From positions 4,306,739-4,370,738 of the forward strand of contig OZ017767.1 in NCBI GenBank assembly GCA_963969345.1: DNA of 64,000 nucleotides. The letters run 5' to 3'. The position numbers and the translations under genes are program-made. Below, piece by piece: positions 42,332 to 53,683 of this stretch. This DNA is from Turbatrix aceti (lineage: Eukaryota > Nematoda > Chromadorea > Rhabditida > Panagrolaimidae). A model generated the notes under the pieces. It was not told where the DNA came from, did no database searches, and was given only the letters and a program-made list of their open reading frames with translations. The stretch's first letter is position 1. Each line of letters begins with the position of its first letter.

Positions 42332-43433
42332 ATGGATTCGACCAACGCGGCCTCCTCGCTCCTCGACATAGTCAACCTCCTCGGCGAAGCCTCTAACTCC
42401 GGCCAATCGCAACAGCGTCTCGTCGTGCCGTCTGCTTCCGGATTCTGTTCTTCCACCTACGCGATGTCGCTCGCCGGAGCGCTCGGCGCACCCGGCCGCA
42501 TCTCGATCGTTCCGGCCTCCGCGCTCCCGAGCTCGTACCACCACCTCGCGGTCGACAAGAAACGCATCAACCGGGGCCGAACGTACAAGGCGCACAAGGG
42601 CGTCTACAACGTGGTCATCGAAGGCACCGTCATCAAGGCCGATGACTCGCTGGACCTCATGAGACGGGAGCTTCAGGCACACCAGGCCAAGCTCGGGCCT
42701 ATTGTGAGTTGCTTTTGGGGTTGATTACGGTAGATACGAGAGGGGTCGTTGCGTTTCAGATCATAAACCAGGTGGACGTCTGTTCCAAACTCGGGGCAAC
42801 GGTGGACCTGCTGCCTCACCTGAACAACCCCTCCTACTGCGGCGCGGTCGTCGCAGGGCACCTCTTCCCGAAGGACTTTTTCGTCAACCACATCCTCCGC
42901 GACACGGAGGGCAACGTGAAGGCCGCGAAGGGCTTTATCAACTACAGCAACCGCGAGCCCGTCAGTCGGGAGGCCAGCCAGCTGTTTTACGGTCAGTTGA
43001 ACTATTGTACACCCTTCACTGGCTGCCCCTTTTTTCAGACGTCCTGCTCTTCTTCGGCGGCGTGCTCATCGAAAAGACGATGCAAGACAGCTGGATGTGG
43101 ATCGCGCGCAAGGGTGTCAACGACCGGGGCAACACCTCCAAGTCTGGTCGCGGCGTGCGCTATTTCGTCGAAGACAGCTACGTGCCCGTCCTCGAGTACG
43201 ACTACTGGGGGCCCTCGACGGCAACCAACACCGCCACGATGACCACCGCGACGTCGCCTCTCTCCACTTCGGAAGCCCTCGCAACCACTTCGGCTGCGGG
43301 CGACGCCGGCGCCGACGTCGGGATGCTAATGGAGTCGCTATCGCATTCCTCCGACATGTCCGTCGATGGCCCCAGTTCCGCACGGGCAACGTCCATGTCC
43401 CCTCGGCACGAAGGAAGAAGACTACCGGCCTGA
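42332..43433 (+). CDS. Unknown protein with conserved-looking core
   Basis: Exons are 42332-42703, 42760-42991 and 43039-43433, in phase (332 residues). The N-terminal half is Ser/Ala-rich, then a mixed alpha/beta-looking core with RRINRGRTYKAHKG, YNVVIEGTVIK, INQVDVCSKLGATVDLL and DSWMWIARKGVN. The C-terminal 80 residues are Ser/Thr/Ala-rich. No signal peptide or membrane span. I recognise no family. Clean phase at all junctions and GC-rich codons support a real gene. Confidence 0.75.
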
Positions 43434-43498
43434 GGCCATTTTTCTAGTTTTTGGAGTAATCGAATCTTTTTTTTGAGGAGTTTGTCTCTTCTATAAAA

Positions 43499-43504
43499 AA
43501 TAAA
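43499..43504 (+). terminator. Poly(A) signal of the unknown gene at 42332-43433
   Basis: AATAAA 66 bp after the stop, converging on the FRG1 signal 70 bp away. Confidence 0.5.
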
Positions 43505-43572
43505 ATCATGCAGGGAGGAATACGGGGGATCCAAGTCCAAATTTGTTGGTTTTCCATTCAGTGGGTGGAAAT

Positions 43573-43578
43573 TTTATT
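43573..43578 (-). terminator. Poly(A) signal, FRG1
   Basis: TTTATT on the plus strand, 24 bp downstream of the FRG1 stop in minus orientation. Confidence 0.55.
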
Positions 43579-43601
43579 GCCAAGACACAGACACGATACA
43601 G

Positions 43602-44561
43602 TCAGCAATATTTGTCGGATTTGAGCTTACGCCTACGATCCAGAAGGACTTCGTGGAGGTTGCCTTCGCGCTGCGCTTGCCGAACGTCGGTCTTGTTGTG
43701 TCGATCGAAGCTGATCATTCGATTCTTCGTTTCGACCTTTGAGTGCTGGAACATCTTCTGGTACGTTGTCTCGCAAACGCCGGCGGCTGTCTTGTCTTCT
43801 ACGGGCGTGTAATCGTTAACCGCGACCTGGTCTTCTCGAGTTCGGATCTGCAATGGCATACTGCACTTTTTTTCCATTTTCCATTAAAAAAACTCACGTT
43901 GACCATTTCATTGACATTCGCGGTCTTTGAGCACGCCATGACGACGTCCTCGTCGTTTGTCTGCATCGTAAGAAAAAGCCCGGATGACACCGACTGCACG
44001 GCACACAGGCCTTCCTGGAAGACAGCGTCGAAGCGTTCCCTGGGCCCGATGGCGTCAGCTGTCGCCACGAGGTACCCGCTCGCGTCGACGCCGATGTACT
44101 TGCCGTAGCCGGTCTTGAGACTGAATTTGGTGTCATCCGGGGTCTTGATGAGCGCGAAGACCTCTTCTGGAGCAGGTTTCGGATCAGCCGACGTGTGCGG
44201 AGGTCCAATTGTGAAGCGGCCGTTGTCCATGGCAGCGAGATAGCGATGCTCTTCACAAGCAACCTCGAAGGAAACTTCGATGCCGCCGCGTACGTCCGTT
44301 TCGTCCGGGATCCGTCGCCAGCCACCTGGAAAAAAAACAGTTTACTCCAAATATCTCAAATATCCCAAACAATACCGTGCTTTTCTTTGTCCGCATCGAC
44401 AACGACAGTCTTTTTCGACTTTTTGGATTTGTTTTTGTCGGCTTTGAAACTGAAAACAGAGAGATGTATAAAAAATACAAAAATAAATTTTAAAAATAAA
44501 CTCACAGAGGCTTGCCCTTGACTTTGAGGCTTCCAGGCTTGAAAGTCTTGTAGTCCGACAT
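43602..44561 (-). CDS. frg1: FRG1 protein
   Basis: Minus-strand exons are 44561-44506, 44449-44376, 44325-43898 and 43847-43602, in phase (267 residues; human about 258). A Lys-rich N-terminus (KSKKSKKTVVVD) precedes a beta-trefoil, fascin-like domain with GWRRI, AMDNGRFTIG, LKTGYGKYIGVD and DAIGPRERFDAVF. It ends with the FRG1 tail (HEVLLDRRRKLKSDKYC). FRG1 is nuclear and nucleolar, with roles in RNA processing and actin bundling in muscle. It lies divergently from ADRM1 across 277 bp. Confidence 0.95.
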
Positions 44562-44838
44562 CCTGATCGATTATTGATTACAAAACTGGTAAACAAGACA
44601 GTAAACAGCTCCGGGAAAGGATCAAACAACGAACAACAAAATTTCATCCAAAAACATGTTTTCTGAAAGCCAAATTTTTTTCGCGTCGAGACTCGCGCTG
44701 GCCAGTCATCGTGCAGATTTTTGATGACAATTTCGTCGTTTCGTTCGATTATTTTCGCGCTCCCTTTGTGGTTTCTTTTGCCGGATTTTACCGTTCGTTT
44801 CTTTCAGTTTTGTTGCATCCGTGCCAGCGTGACTAACA
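44562..44838. promoter_or_regulatory. Divergent promoter region, FRG1 / ADRM1
   Basis: The 277 bp between two divergent start codons must carry the promoters and 5' UTRs of both. No TATA box is obvious; pyrimidine-rich blocks are present. Confidence 0.5.
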
Positions 44839-46366
44839 ATGTCGATTCTCTTCGCTAACGCCAACCAGGGAGGGCGTTCGGCGAGCGGTAACCTTTTCGA
44901 ATTCAAAGCCGGCATCTCGCGTCTCGAGCCCATCGGCTCGTCTGCCAGCTCGAAGGTCCGCAAGGTGGTCAGTGATCCTGCGAAGGGACTGGTGTACATC
45001 AAGCAGAGCGGCGACCAGCTTCTTCACTTTTACTGGAAAAACCGCGAGACCAACTCTGTCGACGTCGTAAGTCCCTATTTTCTGTGCATTTGGTCATTTT
45101 TTGATGGCGCTTGCTTTTTGCAGGATCTGATCGTTTTTCCCGGCGACACTGAATTCTTCAAGGTGAAGGAAGCCCCCGAGGGACACGTGTTCATGCTCAA
45201 GTTCAAATCCGCGAGCAGCGATCGTAAGCTCTTCTGGCTCCAGGATCCGTCCAAGGACACGGATGAGCTTGTCAAGAAGGTCAACGAAGTCCTCAACAAC
45301 CCGCCTGCCCTGCGAACGTCCGCTCGCGGTGGCGCTTCGGAGCGCAACGCTTTTGGCAACCTCGGGGGCGACGAGATCTCGGCTCTCAAGACCATGGATC
45401 AGAACCAGCTCATGCAGCTCTTCTCCATGATCCAGAGCAACGGTTCGAGCTCCGGCGCCGATCTCATCACTGGCACGACACCCAAGAGCCGCCCGAAGGA
45501 AGCTGCGATCGATGACGTGTCTTCGGGTGCCGATCCCGTTCCCGGGCAGCTGCCAGTTGATATTGCGGGCAACGTGACCGACGCTCCCGGTCCGTCTGCG
45601 GCCCGCAAAGGTCTTATTCGTCCGGATCAGCTTCACTCCATCCTTTCTTCGATTGCCGACGGCAAACTTCCGGCTTCTGGATCGGGATCGGGATCCACCG
45701 CGGGCTCGTCCAAGCCTGCGAAGGGCAACGCTGGCAGATCGCCTGTACGCCTCAGCGACGTCCTCAACCAGTCCAAGGTCGGTGGAGTGCTGCAAGCGAA
45801 TGCTGATAACCTCAAGCCGCATCTGCCCGCCGAGGAGCCCATCAAGCAGTCCGAATCCGAGCTCAAGGAGACCCTCGCCACTCCCCAGTTTTCACAGATT
45901 GCCAACGTCTTCGGCGACGCGCTCCAGCTCGGCGAGCTTGGAACCGTTCTCCAGCAGTTCAACTTGCCCAGCGACGCCGTTTCCGCCGCCCAGACCGGAG
46001 GTAGGTGCATGCGTAGTTCGGCGCAACTAAGTTTCCCTATTTTTCAGACATTCTGGAATTTGCCAAGAAGCTGACCCTGGCTGAGTCCAAGCAGCCTGCC
46101 CAACCTGACACCGCATCGTCGTCGAACAAGGACGGTAGGTGACGTTTTTCACCCACGGGGGGTTGGTAGCCGATGGTTACGGTTTTTTCCTTTCTCTAGC
46201 ATCGGCTAAAAGACGCCATCCGGATGAGAATGATAGTCCTGCGCAAATTCCAGAAATCAACGCTGCAATCAATGCCGAGGCCGAGAAGGAGGAGACCACG
46301 GAGGCGGCCGTGAAGGAGCCGAGTGCCAAGAAGGGCAAGCCTGACGAGGGCATGGACCTCGATTGA
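44839..46366 (+). CDS. adrm1: Proteasomal ubiquitin receptor ADRM1/RPN13
   Basis: Exons are 44839-45066, 45124-46000, 46048-46134 and 46200-46366, in phase (452 residues). An N-terminal Pru domain (about residues 15-125; [47 protein letters not shown]) binds ubiquitin and RPN2. A Ser/Gly/Pro linker leads to a DEUBAD domain (about 325-400) that recruits the deubiquitinase UCH37. The last residues are acidic (GMDLD). It works in the 19S proteasome cap. Confidence 0.95.
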
Positions 46367-47725
46367 ACGGCTGGCCTTTGCGGCGACTGTGATTATCTCT
46401 CGATTTATTGTGTAAACCTGGCATAAAGTAAGTTGGTTAAAAATGCCTTCGGCCGAGGTCATCGTGGAAGTAGCGGCGGGGGGGACGGTCGGTGGGGGTG
46501 TCGAGGCACGCAGTTATGAGATCTCGGATGCCAGCCGCGGTCAGGCATGCCACGGCGAAGGCGCTGAACTCTGGGAAGGGGGTTGAAGGGCTCATCGCGG
46601 AACAGATGTAGGCTGCGCCGTGTTGGCAGTACGTTGCTCTGGGTATTGATTGACACACTCCCGGTTGGTACACTGACCTACTTCTTAGAATGCGGTGTCA
46701 CGGAGCCAGGGGAGTGAATGGATTATCGATCGGGCGGCCTTGATTATCAACTTGGTAGGGTGAGTCATTTTCCTGGAGGGGCTTCTGACGCTTAATCTTG
46801 TTCGGCCTGCGGCCTCTGACTCATGTTGGAAGTGCACGAGTTTATGATACTTTTATGCTTCCACCACCTGGGTGCACACTTTTTACCCATCAAGAGCGGT
46901 TTTTTTATATCGGTAGGCTCCGTGAAACTCTGCAGTCAGTCACTGGAGAGCTACGTACATAAAAGTTGTGCTCAAGTGCATGGGTGACCCCTGCCGCTTT
47001 CAATATGATTTAGCAGACCCCTTATCACAGTTTTTTTAGATCAGTGAGCCGTAACCTTACTTGTCTGTTTGTCTTGGCGTACTCTGTGCCCCCTGTTGAC
47101 AAACGTGTCCATTGATCACATTACGTTGACGAGGCGCTGGGGTGGGTGATGTGTTGTGTTGTGCTGGGGGGGGGAGTGTGATTGATCACAAGAACTACCG
47201 TGCACAGCCGCACGTGAGCTACCATAAGTAACACTGCTGTTCACGCTTTTCTGGTTTTGCAGTGTCTTTTTTTTTGACGAGTCATGATTTGGCGACCGAG
47301 CACGTGAGCGAGTATTGTCTGCAAGAGCAGCCAGACACAACTCACCTTTCCGAAGTATCCCGGGACCAACGGGCCAAAAAGACTATATTAGTGCTTTCGA
47401 CAACGCTAAAATACAGAGAATCTGCACCTCTAGTTTGTTGTGGCCCCCGGCGCAGAAGTCTGCAGCGCTCTGATCTCTTTTTGTCGCGTCACGGTGCACT
47501 TTGATGCCTGCTGCGAACGAACGAACGCAATCCGCTGCTGCTGCTCGATGGTAGCAAGTGGCGTCACTCGCAACCATCGCGGCTTCTCGAAAAGTGATCG
47601 GTGTTTATTTATTCCTTCGTTGCTACTTTGCCTACGTAAGTGCAACTTCTGCCAGCGAGGATGTACACACTACTTGAGTTCGTTAAATTACACAGAGGGG
47701 GGGAGAGGGCTGACTGGGCCAGGGA
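46367..47725. other. Gene-poor spacer
   Basis: About 1.36 kb without a supported gene; it includes a G run at 47166-47174. Short open frames lack splice support. Confidence 0.4.
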
Positions 47726-49445
47726 CTACTTCCAGAGGTCGAGGACGATACGGCCCGCGATGAGGCCTTTGGACATGCGTTCGTAGATGGAAGGGAGGCT
47801 GTCGAGGGTCTCGATCGCGATCGGCACTTCGATGAGGCCGCGCGCGAAGAAGTCAACGGCCTCGTCCGTGTCCTGGCGGTTGCCGACGTACGAGCCCCGG
47901 ATGGTGAGCTTGCGGAAGACGGTCCAGAAGACATCGGCACCCAGCTTGGCGTTCTTCGGCAGCGATACTAGCACCACGGTTCCGCACGTGCGGACGTACT
48001 CGGTGGCCTGCACGATGGCCTTCTCGGCGGTCGCGAGGCTGATTACTGAGTGGGGTCCGCCGTTGGTCAGCTTGACGATGGTGGCAACGACGTCATCTGT
48101 CTTGCCAACGTCGACGTAGAACTCGGCGCCAAGTTCTTTGCAGTGCTTGCCCTTCTCCTCGCCGATGTCGATGGCGAGCACGCGGTAGCCCATGGCCGCG
48201 GCGTACTGGATGGCCAGCGAGCCGAGACCGCCGCCGGCGCCGTTGATCGCGACGATGTTTCCGGCCTGCGCGTTTGCCGACTTGAGGGCCTTGTACACGG
48301 TTACGCCCTGAAGGATGTATGTTGAATTTGTCTGATGTCAAAAAAAGTTTTTTTTCTTTCCGACAAACAATTTTTTTGGGGGTAAAAACTTTTTCACGTG
48401 AAGGTGTATGAGTCGGAAGGCAACATCATTGACGTTAAAAAAAAGGCGACAAGATCAAAAAGATCAATCTTGCAGGAGTTTTTTTTGGATTTGGGTGGTT
48501 TTTGGTCACCTGGAGGGATCTCTGTCATGCTCATGCTTTTTGTTGCCTAGAGAGATCTCTGGCAAGTTGTCTGGTGCACAGACAAGCTTGATCAGCACCT
48601 GGCAAGAGGACACGCCTTCGGCTTGCGAAACACTTCCCACAAAGTCCCTTGGCCGGGTAGGAAGTGTTTGTCAACGATCTGTTCCCCGGCCTGGAGGGGG
48701 TGAAACATGCAATACGGGAGGTAGTATATACTACGGTTGATCGACGATAATCGTCGAGGGGAACTGACTGGCAGCGGGACTGCACGTGCAGTGCACGCTT
48801 CCGTCGAGGTGGCCGGGTTTTCCCTTGTATGTAAAGTGGCCCGGACAACATTTTCACTTCGACGAAAAAAATATTTGCGCTGTCACTTTTTGCGAGAACA
48901 AAAATTTCCGACTTGTTCCCTGACGCCTTATTTTCGAGTGCAAACTGAAAAAAAATACTTACGGCACAAAGGATGGGGGCGACGCGGGCGAGATCGACGT
49001 CCTTAGGCAACGGGGCGGCCTCGGTGGCCTTGACGAGAGCGTATTGCTGGAAGGTGCCGTTGATGCCCAGGCCGGAGCAGACGGATGAGTCGCAGTTGGG
49101 CTCGTCACCGCGCTTGCACTTTTCGCAGGCAAGACAGGTGCTGTTAATCCACTTGATGCCAGCAAGTTCGCCGACGTAGAGGTTGCGGACGTCGCTGCCG
49201 ACCTTGACGACGTAGCCCGCGCCTTCGTGGCCACCGACCTGGGGGCATTGTGGCAGGACGGGGAAGTCGCCAAGCCAGACGTGAAGATCCGTATGGCACA
49301 CGCCAGAGTAGATGACCTTGATGAGGGCCTCCTCAGGTCCGGGCTCGGGGACGGGGATGGTGCGGACCGTGATAGGTCCACCGACGGTGTCGAAGACAGC
49401 GGCCTTCTGCGTGGTTGGGACGGGTTCTCCGGGAGTGTACGACAT
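47726..49445 (-). CDS. sodh-1: Zinc alcohol dehydrogenase (MDR family)
   Basis: Minus-strand exons are 49445-48963 and 48307-47726 (354 residues). Motifs include GVCHTDLHVW (catalytic zinc Cys), GHEGAGYVV (zinc His), the structural-zinc Cys cluster CLACEKCKRGDEPNC, and the NAD-binding GAGGGLGS. The protein resembles the nematode SODH-type alcohol dehydrogenases and yeast ADH. It oxidises alcohols to aldehydes with NAD in the cytosol. The ATG at 49445 is preferred over one at 49508: a TATATAA box at 49526-49532 would put transcription start near 49500. The single intron is large (655 bp) and holds two perfect palindromes. Confidence 0.95.
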
Positions 49446-49525
49446 CTTTGAAGATTGAATTGACGAGAGCAGAAAAAACAAGAGTTTGGCTGCTAGGAGT
49501 CTATGCACAAAGTCGCTTCTCTGGG

Positions 49526-49532
49526 TTATATA
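49526..49532 (-). promoter_or_regulatory. TATA box, alcohol dehydrogenase
   Basis: TATATAA on the minus strand, 81 bp upstream of the chosen ATG. Confidence 0.5.
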
Positions 49533-50799
49533 CGCGCCCTCTTTTGCTCGGGGGCGGGCCTCCGTGCATGTCCGCCTGCCTGCGAAGCGCAGGGAACGGG
49601 CCCTGTGTTTTCTTCACTGCCGACGAAGCGTCACATAGGGGTGCACAACACAGCGAAGCGAGCGTGGGGCCTCGCTTCGCTTGACGCTGGCTGCTCTGGC
49701 ACGCGCCGACCGCCGGCCGCCGACAGACGTGTGTCCCCGGATGTAGCTCATCGTCAACGACGTGACAAAAATATAATCGTAACAACGCCAGAGGCTGTCG
49801 GGCCGGCTGCCAAGGAGCCTTTTTAAAAGAGGGTTGTTGAATTTCAAAAATCACTCCAACCCAGAATTTGGCGGAAAAAGGGGCCGACCTTTTGTGTCGG
49901 TAGGAACTTGTTTGTCAACACTCCGGCCACCGTCACGTAAAAAGTTCACATTGCTATCGTTCATAATCGAGTCCCTGACAGTTTGCGGATAAAGTTATGT
50001 TTGCTGCTCGCAGCAAAGAACAGAGTGAAAATATTTTTATTTGCCTGCGGTGCACGTAGCTTGCGGATTCATATGGCGCTGGAATAAATTGTAGCCTTGA
50101 GATGCACTTTATGACAACATTAAGCGCTTTTTTTAGCCACGCAAATCGATGCAAGAACATTGACCATCTTTATGCTTGCTTGTTTGTTTGTTGGAAACGG
50201 CACGTCCGGGAAGCCAGGAGGGGGGCAAATGCATTGAATAGCCATTTTTCCCGGGAATGCATGCTTTTTATTCCGATGGGGTGGCAAAACGCGTCTGCCG
50301 ACAGAAAACCCAAACTAATATTCATTCTAAAGAACCAACCAGATGATAAAGGCGGGCCGAGCAATCCGAGATGGGGTGACGATTACACTACATCGGCTCG
50401 ACTTCCATGATTCAAAAACCGTAAAAAACATCAATGATGTAATACTCGGATGACGAATTGAATTGTATGTGCGGGACAGACAGTGCCGAAGAACAAAGAA
50501 AGCAGCCCGTGCCTGCTACAAACCGGTTTGCGATCACCTCGAAATGGCACAAGTGCCGGCGCGCGATGAAGTGCCAGACTGCCAGTTCGGGTGATTGACA
50601 GGTAGCGCACGAGTCGTTTAAGAAAGGTACAGCGCAATCGCGGCGTTCATGGCACATAAAAGTGGCCTTCGCGTGCCCCGAGGACGATGGCGGTCGTCGG
50701 CGTCGGAGGTGGCGCATTGGTCGCTTTTTTCTACTCCAGATCAGTCAATTGCGCAGTTCTTACTCGCTCAGTGGCAGTCGCTCGTCTATTTTGCACACA
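49533..50799. other. Spacer
   Basis: About 1.27 kb of mixed composition with no supported gene; promoters of the flanking divergent genes should lie at its ends. Confidence 0.4.
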
Positions 50800-51575
50800 A
50801 TGGCTTATTTGTCTATTTGGATTTCTATTTTGACTTTGTTGCTGTCTTTTTCGTCGTTGTCGCATGCTTACCCGCCTGTCGATTATTGTAAGTTATATCT
50901 GGTGTCTTCATCCAGAAAAATCAAAAACACAATCTCATTTCAGCAGCAAAAAGTGATCGAGTCCCATCAGCATCCAGTGCCCGGGATGTCCTTAAAGTCA
51001 GGCTGTTTATGGACGTCTGCATGGAACAGTTTGATCTCTACACGGTGGTTCGGCGCCTCAAGCACCTGACCGCAACTGACTTTTCCGTCGTCCACCTCGC
51101 CACCGGTCAGCCTGCCGTTTTCCTCTGGTCGTTTGCCAACGGCCGCGGTAATCTTGTCGATTCCGCAACTCAACAGCTGGAAACGGCAGAATGCGGTGAC
51201 TTCGACGGCATCGAGTTTTACGTGCACGCTCGGCTCTCGCAGTGCTCGATGCTGCCCTGTCGCTACGCGAACATCGACGATCTCGTGGCCTACCTGAACA
51301 GCGTCGACTACGCCGAATCCTACAACGCTCTGGGCGCGATCCTCTTCAAGGTCTCGGCCTACCGCGCGGCTTCCGTGGCTCTTGACCAGCTCGTAGCGTC
51401 TTCGGCGCTTCTTGCCTCGTTTGTGAACCTGCTCATCGTGCTTTGTGTCGTCATCTTCCTCGCCACCGCCAAACTCACGGGCCGGACGATGACGCTGCGC
51501 CTCGGAGTGTACGATCCTCCCAAAAACCAAAAGCCTATTTTCACTGTCAATTCGGGTGGATTGCTCAAAGTGTGA
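50800..51575 (+). CDS. Type I membrane protein, unknown
   Basis: Exons are 50800-50887 and 50944-51575 (239 residues). A signal peptide (LSIWISILTLLLSFSSLSHA) precedes a lumenal domain of about 130 residues with Cys pairs (CGDFDG, CSMLPCRYANIDDLVAYL), a membrane span near residues 180-210 (LLASFVNLLIVLCVVIFLA) and a short tail. I recognise no family; the Cys pattern suggests a disulphide-linked ectodomain. It converges on the small gene below, with stop codons 9 bp apart. Confidence 0.75.
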
Positions 51576-51584
51576 TAAATTTAT

Positions 51585-51803
51585 TTATTTCTGAGTTTTG
51601 AACAGTTTTCGCGAAGCATTGGGGAAAAAGTCGTAGTCGCTGAAACACAGGGGATAGAAGAAGGCGAGCAGAGATGCCGCCAGGCAACAGAAGATGAACG
51701 CCACCTCGATGGCCGTCCTCGGCGGTATTCGGGGGTTCTTCCACATGTGTGGCTTGTCTTCAAGCGTCGGTTGCTCCATGAAAGATGAAAATGGGTTTTG
51801 CAT
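51585..51803 (-). CDS. Small single-span membrane protein, unknown
   Basis: Minus-strand frame of 72 residues from 51803, or 64 from the ATG at 51779. A TATAAAA box at 51819-51825 would place the cap site near 51790, favouring the shorter form. KNPRIPPRTAIEVAFIFC begins a membrane span and is followed by LAFFYPLCFSDYDFF. The segment faintly recalls the C-terminal span of sideroflexins, but the rest of that family is absent, so I leave it unnamed. Confidence 0.5.
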   Translation of the reverse strand: MQNPFSSFMEQPTLEDKPHMWKNPRIPPRTAIEVAFIFCCLAASLLAFFYPLCFSDYDFFPNASRKLFKTQK

Positions 51804-51818
51804 TTACGGTTCAGGTCG

Positions 51819-51825
51819 TTTTATA
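51819..51825 (-). promoter_or_regulatory. TATA box of the small membrane protein gene
   Basis: TATAAAA on the minus strand, 16 bp upstream of the first ATG and 40 bp upstream of the second. Confidence 0.4.
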
Positions 51826-51975
51826 CTTAATAGCATGCAAATCTGGCTAACCGGAAACCCGCACCACTCTAATTGGTTCAAAAATTTGTTCCATTTGAAC
51901 AAAATTAGCAGATTTTTTTTGAATTAGTGAGTGCACACTTGTGTTCAAAAACGCCACTGGTATGTCGAAATCTGC

Positions 51976-52048
51976 GCACCCATGGCGCAATGGATAGCGC
52001 GTCAGGCTTCTATCCTGACGGTTGTGGGTTCGAGTCCCACTGGGTGCC
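51976..52048 (+). tRNA. tRNA-Arg (anticodon UCU)
   Basis: Complete cloverleaf: acceptor GCACCCA/TGGGTGC; D stem GCGC/GCGC with loop AATGGATA; anticodon stem TCAGG/CCTGA with loop CTTCTAT (anticodon TCT, reads AGA); variable loop CGGTT; T stem GTGGG/CCCAC with loop TTCGAGT. All stems pair perfectly. No intron. The base after the acceptor is C. A B-box-like GGTTCGAGTCC is present. A T run follows about 10 bp later, fitting Pol III termination. Confidence 0.95.
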
Positions 52049-52175
52049 GGAAACGTGCTTTTTTCCTTAATTTTTATTTTTTCAACCAAACTGATGAGAA
52101 ACAAGCTATGTAAATTTTTTTGCCTTTTTTACGATGGTGACAATTTTTTGTGATTCATTTTATTGTTTATCATTC

Positions 52176-53095
52176 ATGTCTGAAACTCGTATTCCCGTCA
52201 GGCAGTTTTATGTCTTTTCCGTCCACTACGAATTTTTTTTGGCCCTCAATGCCTTTGTCACTTTTCTTGCTCTGTAAGTATTGCTTGTTACTTGAATCAC
52301 CCGAGCATGCTCGACTTCTTCAGGTCAATGATGTTGTTTTTCGCGATCCCCGCCTGCCACCGAAAGTCGAAGACTCCGACAAAGCAAGTGTCATCGGAGT
52401 CCATTCCGATGCCTGCAGCTGAACAAAATAACAACGTAGCCCCCCCTTCTCTTACGAAAACTGTGACAGAGGTGTCGTGCAAATCAGATGCCGAGCTGTG
52501 GTGGACTTCGTTGCCGGAGGCGTACCTCAAGCACACGCAGCTCTACGAGCGAGCCGGCAAGGCGTACCTCGTGTCAGATGACTACACCCGCGCAGAGCTA
52601 GACAAGGCGTCGATAGCGGAACTCGAGGGCTACGAGCGCGATATGCAGGTAGCCATCGGGAATCAGGACAGACAGTTGCGGCAGCAGCTGCGGACGGCGA
52701 CGTCTAAGGGGCCCAAGATCAAGATGAACAAGAACGACGCCGTCTTCGCGGCCTACGTGCCGGCGCAGCAGGAGATAGTCGAGTCGCGTATCAGCAACAG
52801 GACTCCCTTCGGCATCAAATCAAGCAAGCAGAACACTCCCCGCCAGAAGGTCGTTTACTACGTTGACGCCCAGGAATGCGAGAACACGCAGTGGTCCATC
52901 AGCGCGATCAACGACCGCCAGAATCGCGACCTGGTCCCTCAACGCGCCAAGTAGGATTATTTTTTGTCTTCTGTTGACGCTCTGACTGACAATGAGCGGC
53001 TTTTCAGGTACCTGAAAAGAAAGAGGAAGCTAGCAAGGAAATCACCGCCACCGCTAAAGAGCGAAAAAACACAGCGGGACTCGTCCAATAAGTAG
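52176..53095 (+). CDS. Membrane-tethered hydrophilic protein, unknown
   Basis: Exons are 52176-52273, 52324-52950 and 53008-53095, in phase (270 residues). One N-terminal span (FFLALNAFVTFLALSMMLFF) crosses the first splice junction. The rest is hydrophilic and Lys/Arg/Gln-rich, with a possible helical core (ELDKASIAELEGYERDMQ) and a very basic C-terminus (YLKRKRKLARKSPPPLKSEK). I recognise no family. Its layout, one N-terminal span followed by a charged tail, is like that of the larger protein at 26.3-30 kb, though I see no sequence similarity. Confidence 0.7.
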
Positions 53096-53683
53096 TGTGA
53101 ATTAAAGTCGATATATAATCTGCTGCCTGGAGACACCGCTGCACCTGGCAGGCAACCGGGGTGATGGAGAGCCCGGACTGACCCGGCTGGTGCGTTGTTT
53201 CGAAGACGTGCTGGATAGCCAGCCCAACCAGGAGGGGAGATTATCGCTAGGCACGCCGGCATCGTGTCTGTCGGCTGGATGGACACGCGGGGGTGGCTGC
53301 TGGCTGGTGTGGTGCAGGCTTCCGCGACGCATCGATTTTATCGACGCGAAGCGACGCACCACACGCGAGCGCGCCTGCTGCTCGCTGCCTGCCTGCCCGC
53401 ACGCACTCCCCCACCTCGAGGCACGCACGCGTGCACACCCGATCCCGTGGCCCAGCCGGTTGCCGCTCCGCTGTTGTTGCTTGTGGTGGTGGTGAACGAG
53501 TAGTCTCTTTACAGCACGCAGCGAGACACTTTTCGACTGCCGTGCCGCGCCGGAAAACGTCTACTGCTTCCCCAGTTTTTGCCCGCTGTTGTCATCAGAC
53601 TCCCCGTCGGCGTCGTCAAATTTTTCTTTTTGCGTTTGGTAATAACTTGAAAAACCCCGCTGTCAACTTCCGACTCCAGCGAA
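53096..53683. other. Spacer before calcineurin B
   Basis: About 590 bp, GC-rich in the middle. No exon is supported; it probably holds the calcineurin B promoter and 5' UTR. Confidence 0.4.

Noticed and set aside
49446..49508. N-terminal extension of alcohol dehydrogenase from the ATG at 49508
   Set aside because: It lies only 18 bp from the TATA box, so probably upstream of the cap site; enzymes of this family start near MSYTPGEPVP.
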